Assembly (NCBI GenBank): GCA_017643025.1
Contig: JAEPOG010000006.1
Span: 186,001 to 250,000 of the forward strand
Reading direction: 5' to 3'
DNA: 64,000 nt
Origin: Rhizobiaceae bacterium
Lineage (GTDB): Bacteria; Pseudomonadota; Alphaproteobacteria; Rhizobiales; Rhizobiaceae
A model generated the notes under the pieces. It searched no databases. It saw only the letters and a program-made list of their open reading frames with translations, and was not told the DNA's origin. Positions 1 to 7,953 of the stretch are shown here, piece after piece (within the stretch, counting starts at the first letter, position 1; each line of letters begins with the position of its first letter). Both the position numbers and the translations under genes were made by a program.

Positions 1-41
1 TGATTCAATCGACCGTGTAGTTAGCGCGCGGTTAAGTGGGC

Positions 42-842
42 TCATTCACCGCGGAATTGTGGGCTCCGTCGCTCCTTGAATGCCGCACGGCCTTCGGCAT
101 AGTCGGCGCTGTCGAAGGTCGCCGCCCCAAGTACGGCCGCCCTTTCCGCATCGCCGGGATTGCCGCTGAGAACGGCTCGAATCGCCGCCTTCGATGCGCG
201 AACCGAAAGCGGCGCGCTGGCGGCGACCTGGCCGGCGATGTCATCCGTTCGCACGCGAAGGTCGCCGTCTTGAATGACTTCCGCCAGGAATCCGATGGTC
301 AGGGCTTGCGAGGCGGAAATGCGCGCGCCGGTGAAGGTCAGATATCTGGCCACCTGGGGGCCGCAGGCATGGACGATATCGGACATGGCCTCATGCGGGT
401 AGGCCAGGCCAAGCTTTGCGGCCGGAACGGCGAATACCGCATCCTCGGCAGCAATCCGCAGGTCGCATGCGGCCGCAATTCCGAAGCCACCGCCGATGCA
501 GGCTCCCCTGATTGATGCCAGGGTCGGCACCGGAGCGTTGCGGATTGCCGCGAACGCTGCCGAATTCGCGGCCTCGTAGCTCCGCGCCGTCTCGGTATCG
601 CGGCGCACGGTGTCGAACTCTGCGATATCCGCACCCGCCGAAAAGTCATTTCCCGTCCCAGTTATCACCAGCACCCTCGTACTTGTGTGGGCGCACGCCC
701 GATCCACGAGGGCAGCAAGCTCGCGCCACATGTCGTGAGTCAGCGCGTTGCGCCTGTCCGGACGATTGATCGTCAGGCGCGCGATATGGTCTGCGACTTC
801 GAGTGTGAGAAACGCGGTTCGTGCCGAGCCGTCTGCGACCAT
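42..842 (-). CDS. Enoyl-CoA hydratase/isomerase (crotonase) family protein
   Basis: A 266-residue crotonase-fold protein, normal length for the family. The oxyanion-hole segments are visible as SAGADIAEF near residue 60 and RGACIGGGFGIAAACDLRIA near residue 105. Members hydrate or isomerise acyl-CoA thioesters in the cytoplasm; the exact substrate cannot be read from the sequence. The frame stays open further upstream, but similarity to the family begins at ATG 842 (MVADGSART), so that start is chosen; upstream residues have shadow-like composition. It is divergent from cysE with about 106 bp between starts, so the two promoters share that interval. Family assignment is firm, specific function is not. 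Confidence 0.88.
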   Translation of the reverse strand: MVADGSARTAFLTLEVADHIARLTINRPDRRNALTHDMWRELAALVDRACAHTSTRVLVITGTGNDFSAGADIAEFDTVRRDTETARSYEAANSAAFAAIRNAPVPTLASIRGACIGGGFGIAAACDLRIAAEDAVFAVPAAKLGLAYPHEAMSDIVHACGPQVARYLTFTGARISASQALTIGFLAEVIQDGDLRVRTDDIAGQVAASAPLSVRASKAAIRAVLSGNPGDAERAAVLGAATFDSADYAEGRAAFKERRSPQFRGE

Positions 843-948
843 GTTCAATTCCGTTTGATCACCGTTAAGGAAAATCCTGTTCAACTCGACAGGTCGATCG
901 ACTATGGTCCGCCGCAATTCGGGGCCGGAATCTGATGGAGAATGCCAG

Positions 949-1773
949 ATGAGCACCCAGGGCGCCATGAGGTCGGGCAACGTCAAGTCCGTCGATCCGA
1001 TCTGGAAGTCGATCCGCGACGAAGCCCGCGAGACGGTCGATAACGACCCTGTGCTTGCGGCTTTCATGTATTCGGCGATCCTGAACCAGGAAACGCTCGA
1101 GGACGCGGTCATCCATCGCATCTCGGAACGGCTCGACCATTCCGACCTCAACGCCGACCTGATCCGGCAGGCCTTCAAGGCCATGCAGACCGATTGGCCG
1201 GAGTGGAGTTCGGTCGTCAGGGTCGACATCCAGGCCGTCTACGACCGCGACCCCGCCTGCGACCGTTTCATGATGCCTGTACTCTATTTCAAGGGCTTTC
1301 ACGGGCTGCAGACACACCGGCTGGCCCATTGGCTTTGGAATGGCGGGCGCAAGGATTTCGCGCTCTACCTGCAGAGCAGGTCATCAGCGGTGTTCCAGAC
1401 CGACATCAACCCGGCCGCCAGGATTGGCAAGGGCATCTTCATCGACCACGCAACCGGCCTCGTGATCGGCGAGACGGCCGTTGTCGAGGACGACGTCTCA
1501 ATCATGCAGGGAGTCACGCTGGGCGGCACCGGCAAGGAAATCGGCGACCGTCACCCGAAGATCCGCCGCGGCGCCCTGATTGCGACGGGCGCAAAGATTC
1601 TCGGCAACATCGAGATCGGCCATTGCACCAAGGTCGCTGCTGGCTCCGTGGTGTTGAAATCGGTGCCGAACAACAAGACGGTGGCGGGCGTTCCGGCTCG
1701 CATCGTCGGCGAGGCGGGCTGCGACGAGCCATCGCGCGCGATGGACCAGCTGCTGGCGAATCTCGGCGAGTAA
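949..1773 (+). CDS. cysE: Serine O-acetyltransferase CysE
   Basis: Transfers acetyl from acetyl-CoA to L-serine to make O-acetylserine, the committed step of cysteine synthesis in the cytoplasm. The 274-residue protein has the helical N-terminal SATase domain (about residues 15-140) followed by left-handed beta-helix hexapeptide repeats. Landmarks are DHATGLVIGETAVVEDDV and MQGVTLGGTGKEIGDRHPKI, which carry the catalytic His/Asp region. Start ATG 949 has a GGAG ribosome binding site about 10 bases upstream; an earlier in-frame start at 904 adds 15 unconserved residues. It is followed about 100 bp later by the DUF3126 gene on the same strand, a common pairing in Hyphomicrobiales. Confidence 0.95.
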   Translation: MSTQGAMRSGNVKSVDPIWKSIRDEARETVDNDPVLAAFMYSAILNQETLEDAVIHRISERLDHSDLNADLIRQAFKAMQTDWPEWSSVVRVDIQAVYDRDPACDRFMMPVLYFKGFHGLQTHRLAHWLWNGGRKDFALYLQSRSSAVFQTDINPAARIGKGIFIDHATGLVIGETAVVEDDVSIMQGVTLGGTGKEIGDRHPKIRRGALIATGAKILGNIEIGHCTKVAAGSVVLKSVPNNKTVAGVPARIVGEAGCDEPSRAMDQLLANLGE

Positions 1774-1880
1774 CCTGCCTCGGGCCTCGAAACAGGTTTC
1801 GTGCACTTTACATAGGCGATGACGCCGTGCCAGAAGCGCGCGGTCCATTGTATACACGGCGCGAAACCGGAGAGCAGAGA

Positions 1881-2090
1881 TTGAAGCCCGAGGAAATCAG
1901 GAAACTCGACGCGTATTTCAAGCGCACCTTCGGCAACGCCGCCCTTGAGGTGAAGGCCCGCCCGCGCAAGGATGATTCCTGCGAGCTCTATCTGGGCGAC
2001 GAATTTCTCGGCATCATATTCAAGGACGAAGAAGAGGGCGAACTCTCCTACAACTTCTCGATGGCAATTCTGGACATCGATCTGGACTGA
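1881..2090 (+). CDS. DUF3126 family protein, TTG start
   Basis: A 69-residue acidic protein matching the alphaproteobacterial DUF3126 family, which lies next to cysE in many Hyphomicrobiales. It opens with KPEEIRKLDAYFKRTFGN and ends with YNFSMAILDIDLD. No function is known. The start is inferred as TTG 1881, preceded by GGAGAG at 1869-1874; no in-frame ATG gives the family N-terminus, and the reading frame upstream is a shadow of cysE. It is probably co-transcribed with cysE. Confidence 0.8.
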   Translation: MKPEEIRKLDAYFKRTFGNAALEVKARPRKDDSCELYLGDEFLGIIFKDEEEGELSYNFSMAILDIDLD

Positions 2091-2096
2091 AGCCCG

Positions 2097-2828
2097 CTAG
2101 GACCCGGTGCGCAGGAACTCCTGCATCCGCGACGTGACCGATTGGTCGAGCTCGCGCCATTGGCCGAGAAGCGTCTCGGGAAACCTGTAGACTAGACTGA
2201 GATCGTCGCCGAAGTGCACGTCGCGCTCGCACGACGCGAGCGAATCGGCTGCCGCCGCGCCCATGAGGCAGCGGGCAACGAACGGGGCCGAGCCCGGCCG
2301 TTCTCCCACGATCAGCAACTCGTTGATATAGCCTGATGTTTCGCGAAAACGGTAGGCGCGCAGCCCGCCGGGCGCCGGCGCCCCCGGCAGCTCGATCAGG
2401 CGCCGGTAGATCGGTTCGAAACGGCCCGACATGTCGCGCGACATGAGCCGGGCCTCGACCGAGAGAAAAACGATGCGCCGCGAACCGTCCCTGTGGTTGA
2501 AATCATCGCGGAATTCGTCGCTGTAGCCGGCAAGGTCGGGCCACCGCATGTACAGATCGAGCCTGTGCGTCTCGGTCGCGGCCCTCTGCTTCTGGAACCG
2601 GATGTGGTTTGCAGGAACAGCCAGCACATTGTTGCCGACCACGATCTCGTGGACTGACGTGTCGTCGCTGTGGCCGACGCTGGCGATCGATCCACCGAGC
2701 CACTTCCCGGCCATCGATATGGCCACCGACAGGCCGGCAAGCGCGGCGAAGGTGTAAAACAGCCTGATGGCGAAGCGCGAACTGACCGGGCTGATCGTTT
2801 CACCGGAAGTGGCTGTCTGTTGGGTCAT
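2097..2828 (-). CDS. Hypothetical single-pass membrane protein
   Basis: A 243-residue protein with a short cytoplasmic N-terminus, one predicted transmembrane helix at about residues 24-45 (FYTFAALAGLSVAISMAG), then a hydrophilic domain that would lie in the periplasm. The domain has two cysteines near the C-terminus (ARCLMGAAAADSLASCE) that could form a disulfide. I do not recognise a named family; similar hypothetical proteins occur in Mesorhizobium-type genomes. Its stop lies 6 bp from the stop of the convergent DUF3126 gene. Confidence 0.75.
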   Translation of the reverse strand: MTQQTATSGETISPVSSRFAIRLFYTFAALAGLSVAISMAGKWLGGSIASVGHSDDTSVHEIVVGNNVLAVPANHIRFQKQRAATETHRLDLYMRWPDLAGYSDEFRDDFNHRDGSRRIVFLSVEARLMSRDMSGRFEPIYRRLIELPGAPAPGGLRAYRFRETSGYINELLIVGERPGSAPFVARCLMGAAAADSLASCERDVHFGDDLSLVYRFPETLLGQWRELDQSVTSRMQEFLRTGS

Positions 2829-2898
2829 GGGAATCGTGTGCCGGAGAGTCGCTGTGCGCCGAGCGGCAGATTGGGGAAACAGGGTAAACGAGCAGTAA

Positions 2899-3054
2899 AT
2901 GCGCAGGGGTGCGGCGTACCCGGTTACTTATCATTGGCTCGCTGCCAAGGCGGCTCGCACGCTTGACGATGGCGCCATCGAAGGGTTGCGGGCATCGACC
3001 CGGCACTATGTCGCCAATGCCGCCAGGTTTAGTACGGGTCTCAAGCCCGCCTGA
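2899..3054 (+). CDS. Candidate 51-residue small protein
   Basis: An ATG-initiated 51-codon frame in an otherwise empty interval. The product starts MRRGAAYPVTYHWLAAKAA and ends ARFSTGLKPA. It is helical and cationic, alanine rich, with no TM segment. The reading looks protein-like (TLDDGAIEGLRASTRHYVAN) rather than like a random GC-rich frame. The ribosome binding site is weak (GAG about 9 bases upstream). No family recognised. Conservation of this frame in relatives would decide whether it is real. Confidence 0.4.
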   Translation: MRRGAAYPVTYHWLAAKAARTLDDGAIEGLRASTRHYVANAARFSTGLKPA

Positions 3055-3074
3055 CTACCGCAATTGATATCGCG

Positions 3075-3112
3075 AAAAATGGTGGAGCCGGCCCGGGGGA
3101 CGGGCCGGCTCC
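3075..3112 (-). terminator. Rho-independent terminator of the BTLCP gene
   Basis: A perfect 12-bp stem (3084-3095 with 3101-3112) and 5-base loop. Read on the minus strand it is followed by ACCATTTTT, the usual U-tract, about 170 bases after the stop of the cysteine protease gene. A second 8-bp inverted repeat (3118-3125 with 3150-3157) lies just before it. On the plus strand the stem has no T-tract. Confidence 0.65.
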
Positions 3113-3267
3113 TCGAACCCGGTCGTTGGGGACGGGGAGGGTGGGGACTCGACCGGGCCGGCCCTGGGGCGCGATGGTCTGGTCCAGGACCGGCCGCCGC
3201 GCCCGCAATTCCGTCACGTCCCTTCGATGCGCCGTAAGACCCCGTCACCAGCCGGCGCATCGTGTTT

Positions 3268-3879
3268 TCAGTCGCGGCGTACGCTACCGACCATCGTCTG
3301 CCTGTCGTCTTCGATCGAAACCCAGACGCCCGAGTTCTGGTCGGACTGGCGCTTCAGGAAGCGGTATTCGGTGTCTTCCCAGGCGAGTACCCGTGGCTCC
3401 AGATTGTCGAGAATGAAGTCGCCGAGGCTGGTGCGCGCGGTCAGGACCGCATGTCCGTCGCCATTGGGTTGCCGCACGACCGTGATCAGCAGATTGCCTG
3501 CCGGCATGCCGGCTTCCATCAGCATGCGGCGTTTCTCCAGCACATAGTCTTCGCAGTCGCCGATGCCGTTGACCGGAAAGCTCCAGCGCTCTTCGACGCC
3601 CCAGATCTCATAGTCGGTCTGCGGCCTGACCATCGTATTGACCAGGTTGTTGACGTCGACGATCTTGGCCCAGAGGTTGCGGGTGAGTTCGGTCGGCTGC
3701 CGCGCCGAAGTTACTTGGCGGCATTCGATCGGCATTTGCTGGCACAGTTCGTAATGGCCGACCGGCTGAGTGGTACGCCCGCCCGACGCCATGAAGGATT
3801 TCGCCGATGCCGCCCCCGGCACCAGCGCAAGCGGCGCCAAAGCCGCTGCCCAAAGCAGTGTCTTGTAGTTTCGTCCCAT
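3268..3879 (-). CDS. Secreted transglutaminase-like cysteine protease (BTLCP, pfam06035)
   Basis: A 203-residue exported protein of the bacterial transglutaminase-like cysteine proteinase family. A signal peptide (residues 1-26, cleavage after AASA) is followed by the papain-like core. The catalytic triad is visible as Cys109 in GDCEDYVLEKR, His143 in DGHAVLT and Asp158 in ILDNLEPR. Relatives such as LapG cleave surface adhesins or act on envelope proteins; the substrate here is unknown. Start ATG 3879 has a GGGGAG ribosome binding site. A perfect inverted repeat lies about 80 bp upstream and a terminator downstream, so it is probably monocistronic. Confidence 0.9.
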   Translation of the reverse strand: MGRNYKTLLWAAALAPLALVPGAASAKSFMASGGRTTQPVGHYELCQQMPIECRQVTSARQPTELTRNLWAKIVDVNNLVNTMVRPQTDYEIWGVEERWSFPVNGIGDCEDYVLEKRRMLMEAGMPAGNLLITVVRQPNGDGHAVLTARTSLGDFILDNLEPRVLAWEDTEYRFLKRQSDQNSGVWVSIEDDRQTMVGSVRRD

Positions 3880-3961
3880 TGTCTGTCTCCCCGTTTGACA
3901 GAACAATGGCACGCTCGAATTTATTCAGCGCAAAAATCGAAGTATAGATTAAATGCAATAC

Positions 3962-3980
3962 TTGACTAAACTGTAGTCAA
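3962..3980. promoter_or_regulatory. Perfect 7-5-7 inverted repeat upstream of BTLCP gene
   Basis: TTGACTA-AACTG-TAGTCAA, a perfect dyad in an unusually AT-rich segment (about 3915-4060) between the minus-strand protease gene and the next unit. It lies 83 bp before the protease ATG, where an operator would be expected. The spacing is not that of an FNR site. The binding protein is unknown. Confidence 0.45.
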
Positions 3981-4112
3981 ATAAGAATAAAACTGTCGAA
4001 CAATTTTCAGACTATTTGGCGCGAATTTGAGTAAAATGCGAACGAAAATGATCGCGTGCCGCCGCACGCCAGTGTGGGGCTAGGCAGCGGTTTGTTTTTG
4101 GAATGTACGGAA

Positions 4113-4141
4113 AAGAAAAAGCCGGCCCACAGGCCGGCTTT
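4113..4141 (-). terminator. Rho-independent terminator of the PilZ gene
   Basis: A perfect 10-bp stem (4118-4127 with 4132-4141) with a 4-base loop. Read on the minus strand it runs straight into TTTTTCTTTTCC. It begins about 40 bases after the stop of the PilZ gene. Confidence 0.8.
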
Positions 4142-4181
4142 CGTTCGTCTGCTATTTGTGCTCAGCGAGCGCTGGCGAATG

Positions 4182-4790
4182 TCAGGTGTCGAACTCTTCT
4201 TCCAGCGTCTCGAGACGCTGCAGGGCCGCGAACTCAAGCGCAACGCCGTCGGCGAAGTGGCGTACGACGCGGGCCCGGATCGAGCCCAGCATGACCTCGG
4301 TGCCGATTTCCGGCTTGGTCTCGATTTCGATACCGGCGCCCGACAGCGACAAATCCGCAATGCGGCACTGGTACTGCCTGCCGTCGGTCAGCTTCAGAAT
4401 GTTGTTCGGGTTGCGTGGCTGCAGGCGCTCGTGCCGGCGATCCTCGGGAAGATCGAGCTCGTGCTTGTTCGCAAGCCAGGTAAGCTGTGCGGCAAGCTTG
4501 TCGCGTTTGCCTTCGGAAGCGTTGATCGTCATCGCGAAGCCGCCGGGAAGGCGGCGTGTCGCGATGCCTTCAATTCGTCCGACGTGATCGAGATATGCAA
4601 TGACGCGCTCGCCGGTTACCGCAAGCCGCTCGGCGCGCAGCGCGACGTTGCCCGGCGACATGTCGATGACCTGGCACGGATGCTCCGTGCGATCTTCAAG
4701 CATGAAGCGGCCATAGAGTTTCACCGGAACCCGCTGGAAGTTCCGTCGCTCGGATCTCGATGAAGCCAAATCTACTGCAGCTGACGCCAT
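4182..4790 (-). CDS. Tandem PilZ-domain protein (c-di-GMP binding)
   Basis: A 202-residue soluble protein with two PilZ domains. The first (about residues 14-95) has the basic RRNFQR motif and DMSPGN; the second (about 115-195) has RRHERL and DLSLSGAG. PilZ domains bind cyclic di-GMP through RxxxR and (D/N)xSxxG, and the second copy has the better match to DxSxxG. Likely a c-di-GMP responsive adaptor; the target is unknown. Start ATG 4790 is preferred to the adjacent TTG 4793. The gene ends at a strong terminator and appears to be alone in its unit. Confidence 0.85.
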   Translation of the reverse strand: MASAAVDLASSRSERRNFQRVPVKLYGRFMLEDRTEHPCQVIDMSPGNVALRAERLAVTGERVIAYLDHVGRIEGIATRRLPGGFAMTINASEGKRDKLAAQLTWLANKHELDLPEDRRHERLQPRNPNNILKLTDGRQYQCRIADLSLSGAGIEIETKPEIGTEVMLGSIRARVVRHFADGVALEFAALQRLETLEEEFDT

Positions 4791-4912
4791 CAAAGGCCGT
4801 TTCCCGTAAGCTTATTCTTCGCAGCGCCGAATTGTAGGCCTCAATCTATTCCGCGATGCGTTAACAAGGGGTAATTCCAGATGCTTATCTGCCCTTGCTT
4901 ATTGAGCTTTTT

Positions 4913-5530
4913 CTACTGCTCACGCCCGCCTTCGAGAACAACGAGATGACGAACGCGCCGGGTAGCCGAGCCGGCGTCCGCGTCCGGCGCAAGTGGCGGC
5001 ACCGTCACCGCCGGGCGGTTCTTCAGATAGATTGGTTCGGCGTCCGGATCGACGATGCGCAAAGTCTCGATGCTGCAGGCCACGATTGGGTCTGCGCCGA
5101 GCCAGAATGGCTTTTCCAATGGAGATATGGCGCCGAGCGCCCGCTGGTTGGCCTGGCCGCCGTCAAGCGGCAGAACCAGCATCTCGAACGGATTGGACCG
5201 TCCACCGCGGCTGACTGCCTGCAGGCTCACCACGATCACATGGCTCAGCCTGAAAGCGCCGTGAACGAGCCGTTCCAGTATGCGCCTGTCCTTGTCCACC
5301 CAAAGCGAGGTGAAGGCTTCGCCCTTCAGTTCGCGCCCGAAGCCGGCGCACAGCCTCGTGCCGGCAAGGCGGAACACGGGCTCGCCCCGGCTGTTTTGTT
5401 CCAGGATGAACGTGTCGGCCAGGTTTGCCCTTATGTCCGCGGGCTCGATATCGGTCCTGCGCGGTGCTGCCCGTCCATCGCGCAGCCTGTTCCAATACTG
5501 GAACAGTGAAATCGACCCCTCATGCTTCAT
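4913..5530 (-). CDS. PAS domain-containing protein (PAS_5 family, pfam07310)
   Basis: A 205-residue protein of the alphaproteobacterial PAS_5 family. It begins MKHEGSISLFQYWNRLRDGR and continues with the family signature DIEPADIRANLADTFILE. It contains only the PAS-like sensory fold with no output domain, so a signalling or adaptor role is inferred and the ligand is unknown. Start ATG 5530 has AGAGGG about 10 bases upstream; the frame is open 56 codons further but without conserved sequence. It is divergent from the sRNA candidate and rhomboid gene. Confidence 0.8.
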   Translation of the reverse strand: MKHEGSISLFQYWNRLRDGRAAPRRTDIEPADIRANLADTFILEQNSRGEPVFRLAGTRLCAGFGRELKGEAFTSLWVDKDRRILERLVHGAFRLSHVIVVSLQAVSRGGRSNPFEMLVLPLDGGQANQRALGAISPLEKPFWLGADPIVACSIETLRIVDPDAEPIYLKNRPAVTVPPLAPDADAGSATRRVRHLVVLEGGREQ

Positions 5531-5689
5531 TGTAAGCGTATCCCTCTGCACCCTCAGCTGTGTGCCGTCATGGGACAGAGACTCACTCCCATGCGCGGCT
5601 AGAATCGGAAGGATGCAGGGGGCGTGCCACCGGATGCGCCGGTTATTAACCGCTGTCGCGGACGTTAGGGTTAACCAATGGTTTCGATT

Positions 5690-5827
5690 GTCTGCCACTC
5701 GCGGACATGGGATTGGGGAACGACTGGAAGGCAGGCGGGGGACAAGACGCCGCCTTCCTTGGGAACTCGGGGATGAGCAGGGGGCTCGACCGGCCGTTCA
5801 GGGGAAACCCTGGACGGCTTTTCTTTG
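5690..5827 (+). ncRNA. Candidate small RNA ending at an orphan terminator
   Basis: No plus-strand gene lies upstream, yet an excellent intrinsic terminator sits at 5793-5827: an 11-bp stem with one G-U pair, a GAAA tetraloop (5804-5807) and TTTTCTTT. Upstream is a second hairpin (5726-5732 with 5752-5758 and 5734-5737 with 5748-5751, one bulged A), joined by a G-rich single-stranded linker. Two hairpins with the second as terminator suggests a trans-acting Hfq-type sRNA. The architecture resembles the alphaproteobacterial suhB motif/MmgR (alpha-r8) family, but I cannot confirm that. The 5' end is a guess. Confidence 0.6.
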
Positions 5828-5886
5828 CGTGCCCATCTGTGGCTCTATGCGCCCCGCCTAGAGGGCCTGCATGGGAGCGGCGACGA

Positions 5887-6639
5887 TTGAGTACTGAAAA
5901 CAGCGGCGGCAACGTTGCCGGGGAGACCGGCGCAGAAATCGACGCGCCGCGCCGGGAGCCCGCCTTCAACCTGCCGGGGATCGTTGTGGCGATCATCGCA
6001 GCTTGCGTGGCTGTGCATCTCGTGAGTTTCCACCTGCTCGATCTCGCGGCCTATCTCCGGCTGCTGGAAAACTTCGCATTCATCCCGGCCCGCTATTCGG
6101 GTGCATACCCGTTCGACTGGACATGGGTTGTCAGCCCGCTTTCCTATTCGCTGATGCATGGCGGCTACGCCCATTTGATCGTCAACATGATCTGGCTTGC
6201 CGCGTTCGGATCGCCGCTCGCAAACCGTATCGGCACCGGGCGCTTCCTGTTGTTCTGGGCGCTTACGTCGCTTGGCGCAGTCGCGCTGCATTATGTTCTT
6301 CACGCTTTCGCGGCCGTGCCGCTGGTCGGCGCTTCAGGCGCCATATCGGGGATGATGGGCGCTGCCGCGCGGTTCGCCTTCCGCATCGACAGGCGGAGGA
6401 AGAAGCCTGCCTTCGCGGGTCCCGTGCTCTCCGTTCCCCAAGTATTGTCATCGCGCCCTGCCGTAACCTTCCTGGTCGTGTGGTTCGCCATCAATCTGGT
6501 CACAGGGCTTGGCTTCGGCACCTCGGGAATGTCGGCGCAGATTGCCTGGGAAGCGCATATTGGCGGCTTCCTTGTCGGCTTCCTCGCCGTTCGATTGTTC
6601 GACAGGCCGCTGCCGCCGGAGCCCGCGCTCTCCGCTTGA
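5887..6639 (+). CDS. Rhomboid family intramembrane serine protease
   Basis: A 250-residue membrane protein with about six TM helices (first at about 30-50). The catalytic dyad is visible: Ser150 in GASGAISGMMG and His224 in WEAHIGGFLVG. Rhomboids cleave transmembrane substrates within the inner membrane; the substrate is unknown. The chosen start is TTG 5887 (then STENSGGN), with GGAGCGG about 9 bases upstream. Upstream codons in this frame run through the sRNA terminator and are unlikely to be translated. The CBS gene follows 71 bp later on the same strand. Confidence 0.88.
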   Translation: MSTENSGGNVAGETGAEIDAPRREPAFNLPGIVVAIIAACVAVHLVSFHLLDLAAYLRLLENFAFIPARYSGAYPFDWTWVVSPLSYSLMHGGYAHLIVNMIWLAAFGSPLANRIGTGRFLLFWALTSLGAVALHYVLHAFAAVPLVGASGAISGMMGAAARFAFRIDRRRKKPAFAGPVLSVPQVLSSRPAVTFLVVWFAINLVTGLGFGTSGMSAQIAWEAHIGGFLVGFLAVRLFDRPLPPEPALSA

Positions 6640-6710
6640 AATGACCTCATTCTGGGCGCACCATGCGCTTGCGACGCGGTTGGCGGAACCGCTGCAAACA
6701 GGAGGTTGCC

Positions 6711-7142
6711 ATGACTGTCAGGGCCATTCTCGACGCCAAGGGACGCGAGGTGATGACCATTCGGCCGGACGACCGATTGGCCGAAGCCACGCGTATTCTC
6801 GCCAGCCACCGCATCGGCGCACTCGTGGTGACGCTGGGCGACAACCGCATTGCGGGCATCCTGTCGGAGCGCGACATCGTTCGCGCCATAGGCGAAGAGG
6901 GTGCCGAGGCGCTGGACTTCCCCGTATCGAGCGTCATGACCTCGAACGTGAAGGTGTGCCACGAGGAAAACACGGCCAATGACCTCATGGAGATCATGAC
7001 GCGCGGCCGCTTCCGCCACATGCCGGTCGAGAAGGACGGACACCTCGACGGCATCATTTCGATCGGCGACGTGGTCAAGCTGCGCATCGAGGAAGTCGTA
7101 CGCGAAGCCGAAGAGATGAAATCCTACATAGCGACGGCCTGA
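6711..7142 (+). CDS. CBS domain-pair protein
   Basis: A 143-residue protein consisting only of two CBS motifs in tandem (about residues 8-65 and 75-130; landmarks GILSERDIVRAIGEEG and GIISIGDVVKLRIEE). CBS pairs bind adenosine nucleotides and act as energy-state sensors, usually by regulating a partner; none is identifiable here. Start ATG 6711 sits 6 bases after a consensus AGGAGG. A large stem-loop separates it from the convergent YjhX-like gene. Confidence 0.88.
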   Translation: MTVRAILDAKGREVMTIRPDDRLAEATRILASHRIGALVVTLGDNRIAGILSERDIVRAIGEEGAEALDFPVSSVMTSNVKVCHEENTANDLMEIMTRGRFRHMPVEKDGHLDGIISIGDVVKLRIEEVVREAEEMKSYIATA

Positions 7143-7179
7143 AGCGCGGCGGACGGCTGGGCCTCCCGCCGCATGCTTC
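7141..7179. terminator. Stem-loop between convergent CBS and YjhX-like genes
   Basis: An inverted repeat spanning both stop codons: outer GAAGC/GCTTC and inner GCGGCGG/CCGCCGC arms with a 2-base bulge and 13-base loop. Neither side has a clear T-tract, so this may be a Rho-type or bidirectional end rather than a classical intrinsic terminator. Confidence 0.4.
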
Positions 7180-7436
7180 TAGCGATTGTCGGGACGGGCA
7201 CGCACCAGTGCTAGCCCGCGCCGCGTAATGCGATACGGTCCGCCGCCGGCGGACGCGATGCATCGCCGCCGCTTGAGTTTGCGGAAAAGTAGCATGTCCA
7301 GTTCGGGAAACAGCCAGCCGTCGCGCGTGTAACACGCCGCTTCGGCAATCCGCCCCTTGTCGTTTCGTTCGATTTCGATACGTCCGCCCTGCGCAAGCAG
7401 GTGCAGGATGCGCTGTTCGCTGCGCGATATGTCCAT
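7179..7436 (-). CDS. YjhX family protein (UPF0386)
   Basis: An 85-residue protein, exactly the length of E. coli YjhX, with the family start ([20 protein letters not shown]) and the invariant C-terminal RARPDNR. YjhX has been annotated as a putative toxin or topoisomerase-inhibiting factor in E. coli. That activity cannot be inferred here, and no antitoxin-like partner is adjacent. The fold suggests a winged-helix DNA-binding protein. Start ATG 7436; the frame opens further upstream but without family similarity. Confidence 0.85.
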   Translation of the reverse strand: MDISRSEQRILHLLAQGGRIEIERNDKGRIAEAACYTRDGWLFPELDMLLFRKLKRRRCIASAGGGPYRITRRGLALVRARPDNR

Positions 7437-7626
7437 TGTCGGGAATTCCGGGAAAACCTGGCCGCTAGGCCAACAACAACAGCCGCAACCGCGTTCGCGG
7501 TGCGGCGGTTCAGGTTTTCTGCCCTGCCTCAAATTGAGGTCAGGGCCTCACCGGGTCTCGGACGAAGAGAACATCCACACTCCAAAGGATGCGCGGCCGG
7601 TACCAGTTTCCGGCTCGAACTTCCAG

Positions 7627-7899
7627 TCAGGCAGGCGATTGCAGATCGCGGACGATGCGCTCGACCAGATCGTGGTTGCGGCAAAAGTCGGGTGCGGCAT
7701 CCGCCGTCGCGTGATCTTCGAGCCACTGGGCGCATTCGGCATCGTGTGTGCAGTTCCCGCATCGCAGCGCTGCGCGGCGCAGGACCTCCGACCCATGCGG
7801 ATTCTGTGCGAACCATCCATTGATGCCGACGCGGGAGAACATCTCCTGCATGAGTTCCGTGTTTCTCGCCAGACGGCTGAAATAGCCAAGAACGCCCAT
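7627..7899 (-). CDS. DUF6455 family cysteine-rich small protein
   Basis: A 90-residue protein of the DUF6455 family found in Hyphomicrobiales and Rhodobacterales. It starts MGVLGYFSRLARNTELMQEM. A conserved cysteine cluster follows (RCGNCTHDAECAQW, then FCRNHDL), suggesting metal or iron-sulfur binding; that is inference. Start ATG 7899 is supported by GGGAGAAG about 6 bases upstream. A perfect FNR/FixK-type site lies about 60 bp before the ATG, making oxygen-responsive expression likely. Function unknown. Confidence 0.8.
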   Translation of the reverse strand: MGVLGYFSRLARNTELMQEMFSRVGINGWFAQNPHGSEVLRRAALRCGNCTHDAECAQWLEDHATADAAPDFCRNHDLVERIVRDLQSPA

Positions 7900-7953
7900 G
7901 GCACTTCTCCCTTCGCTCGCCTGCAGAGGATGACGCGGATCGAAGCGCTGGCC

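Noticed and set aside
3962-3980. FNR/FixK site
   Set aside because: Half-sites TTGAC and GTCAA are separated by 9 bases instead of 4.
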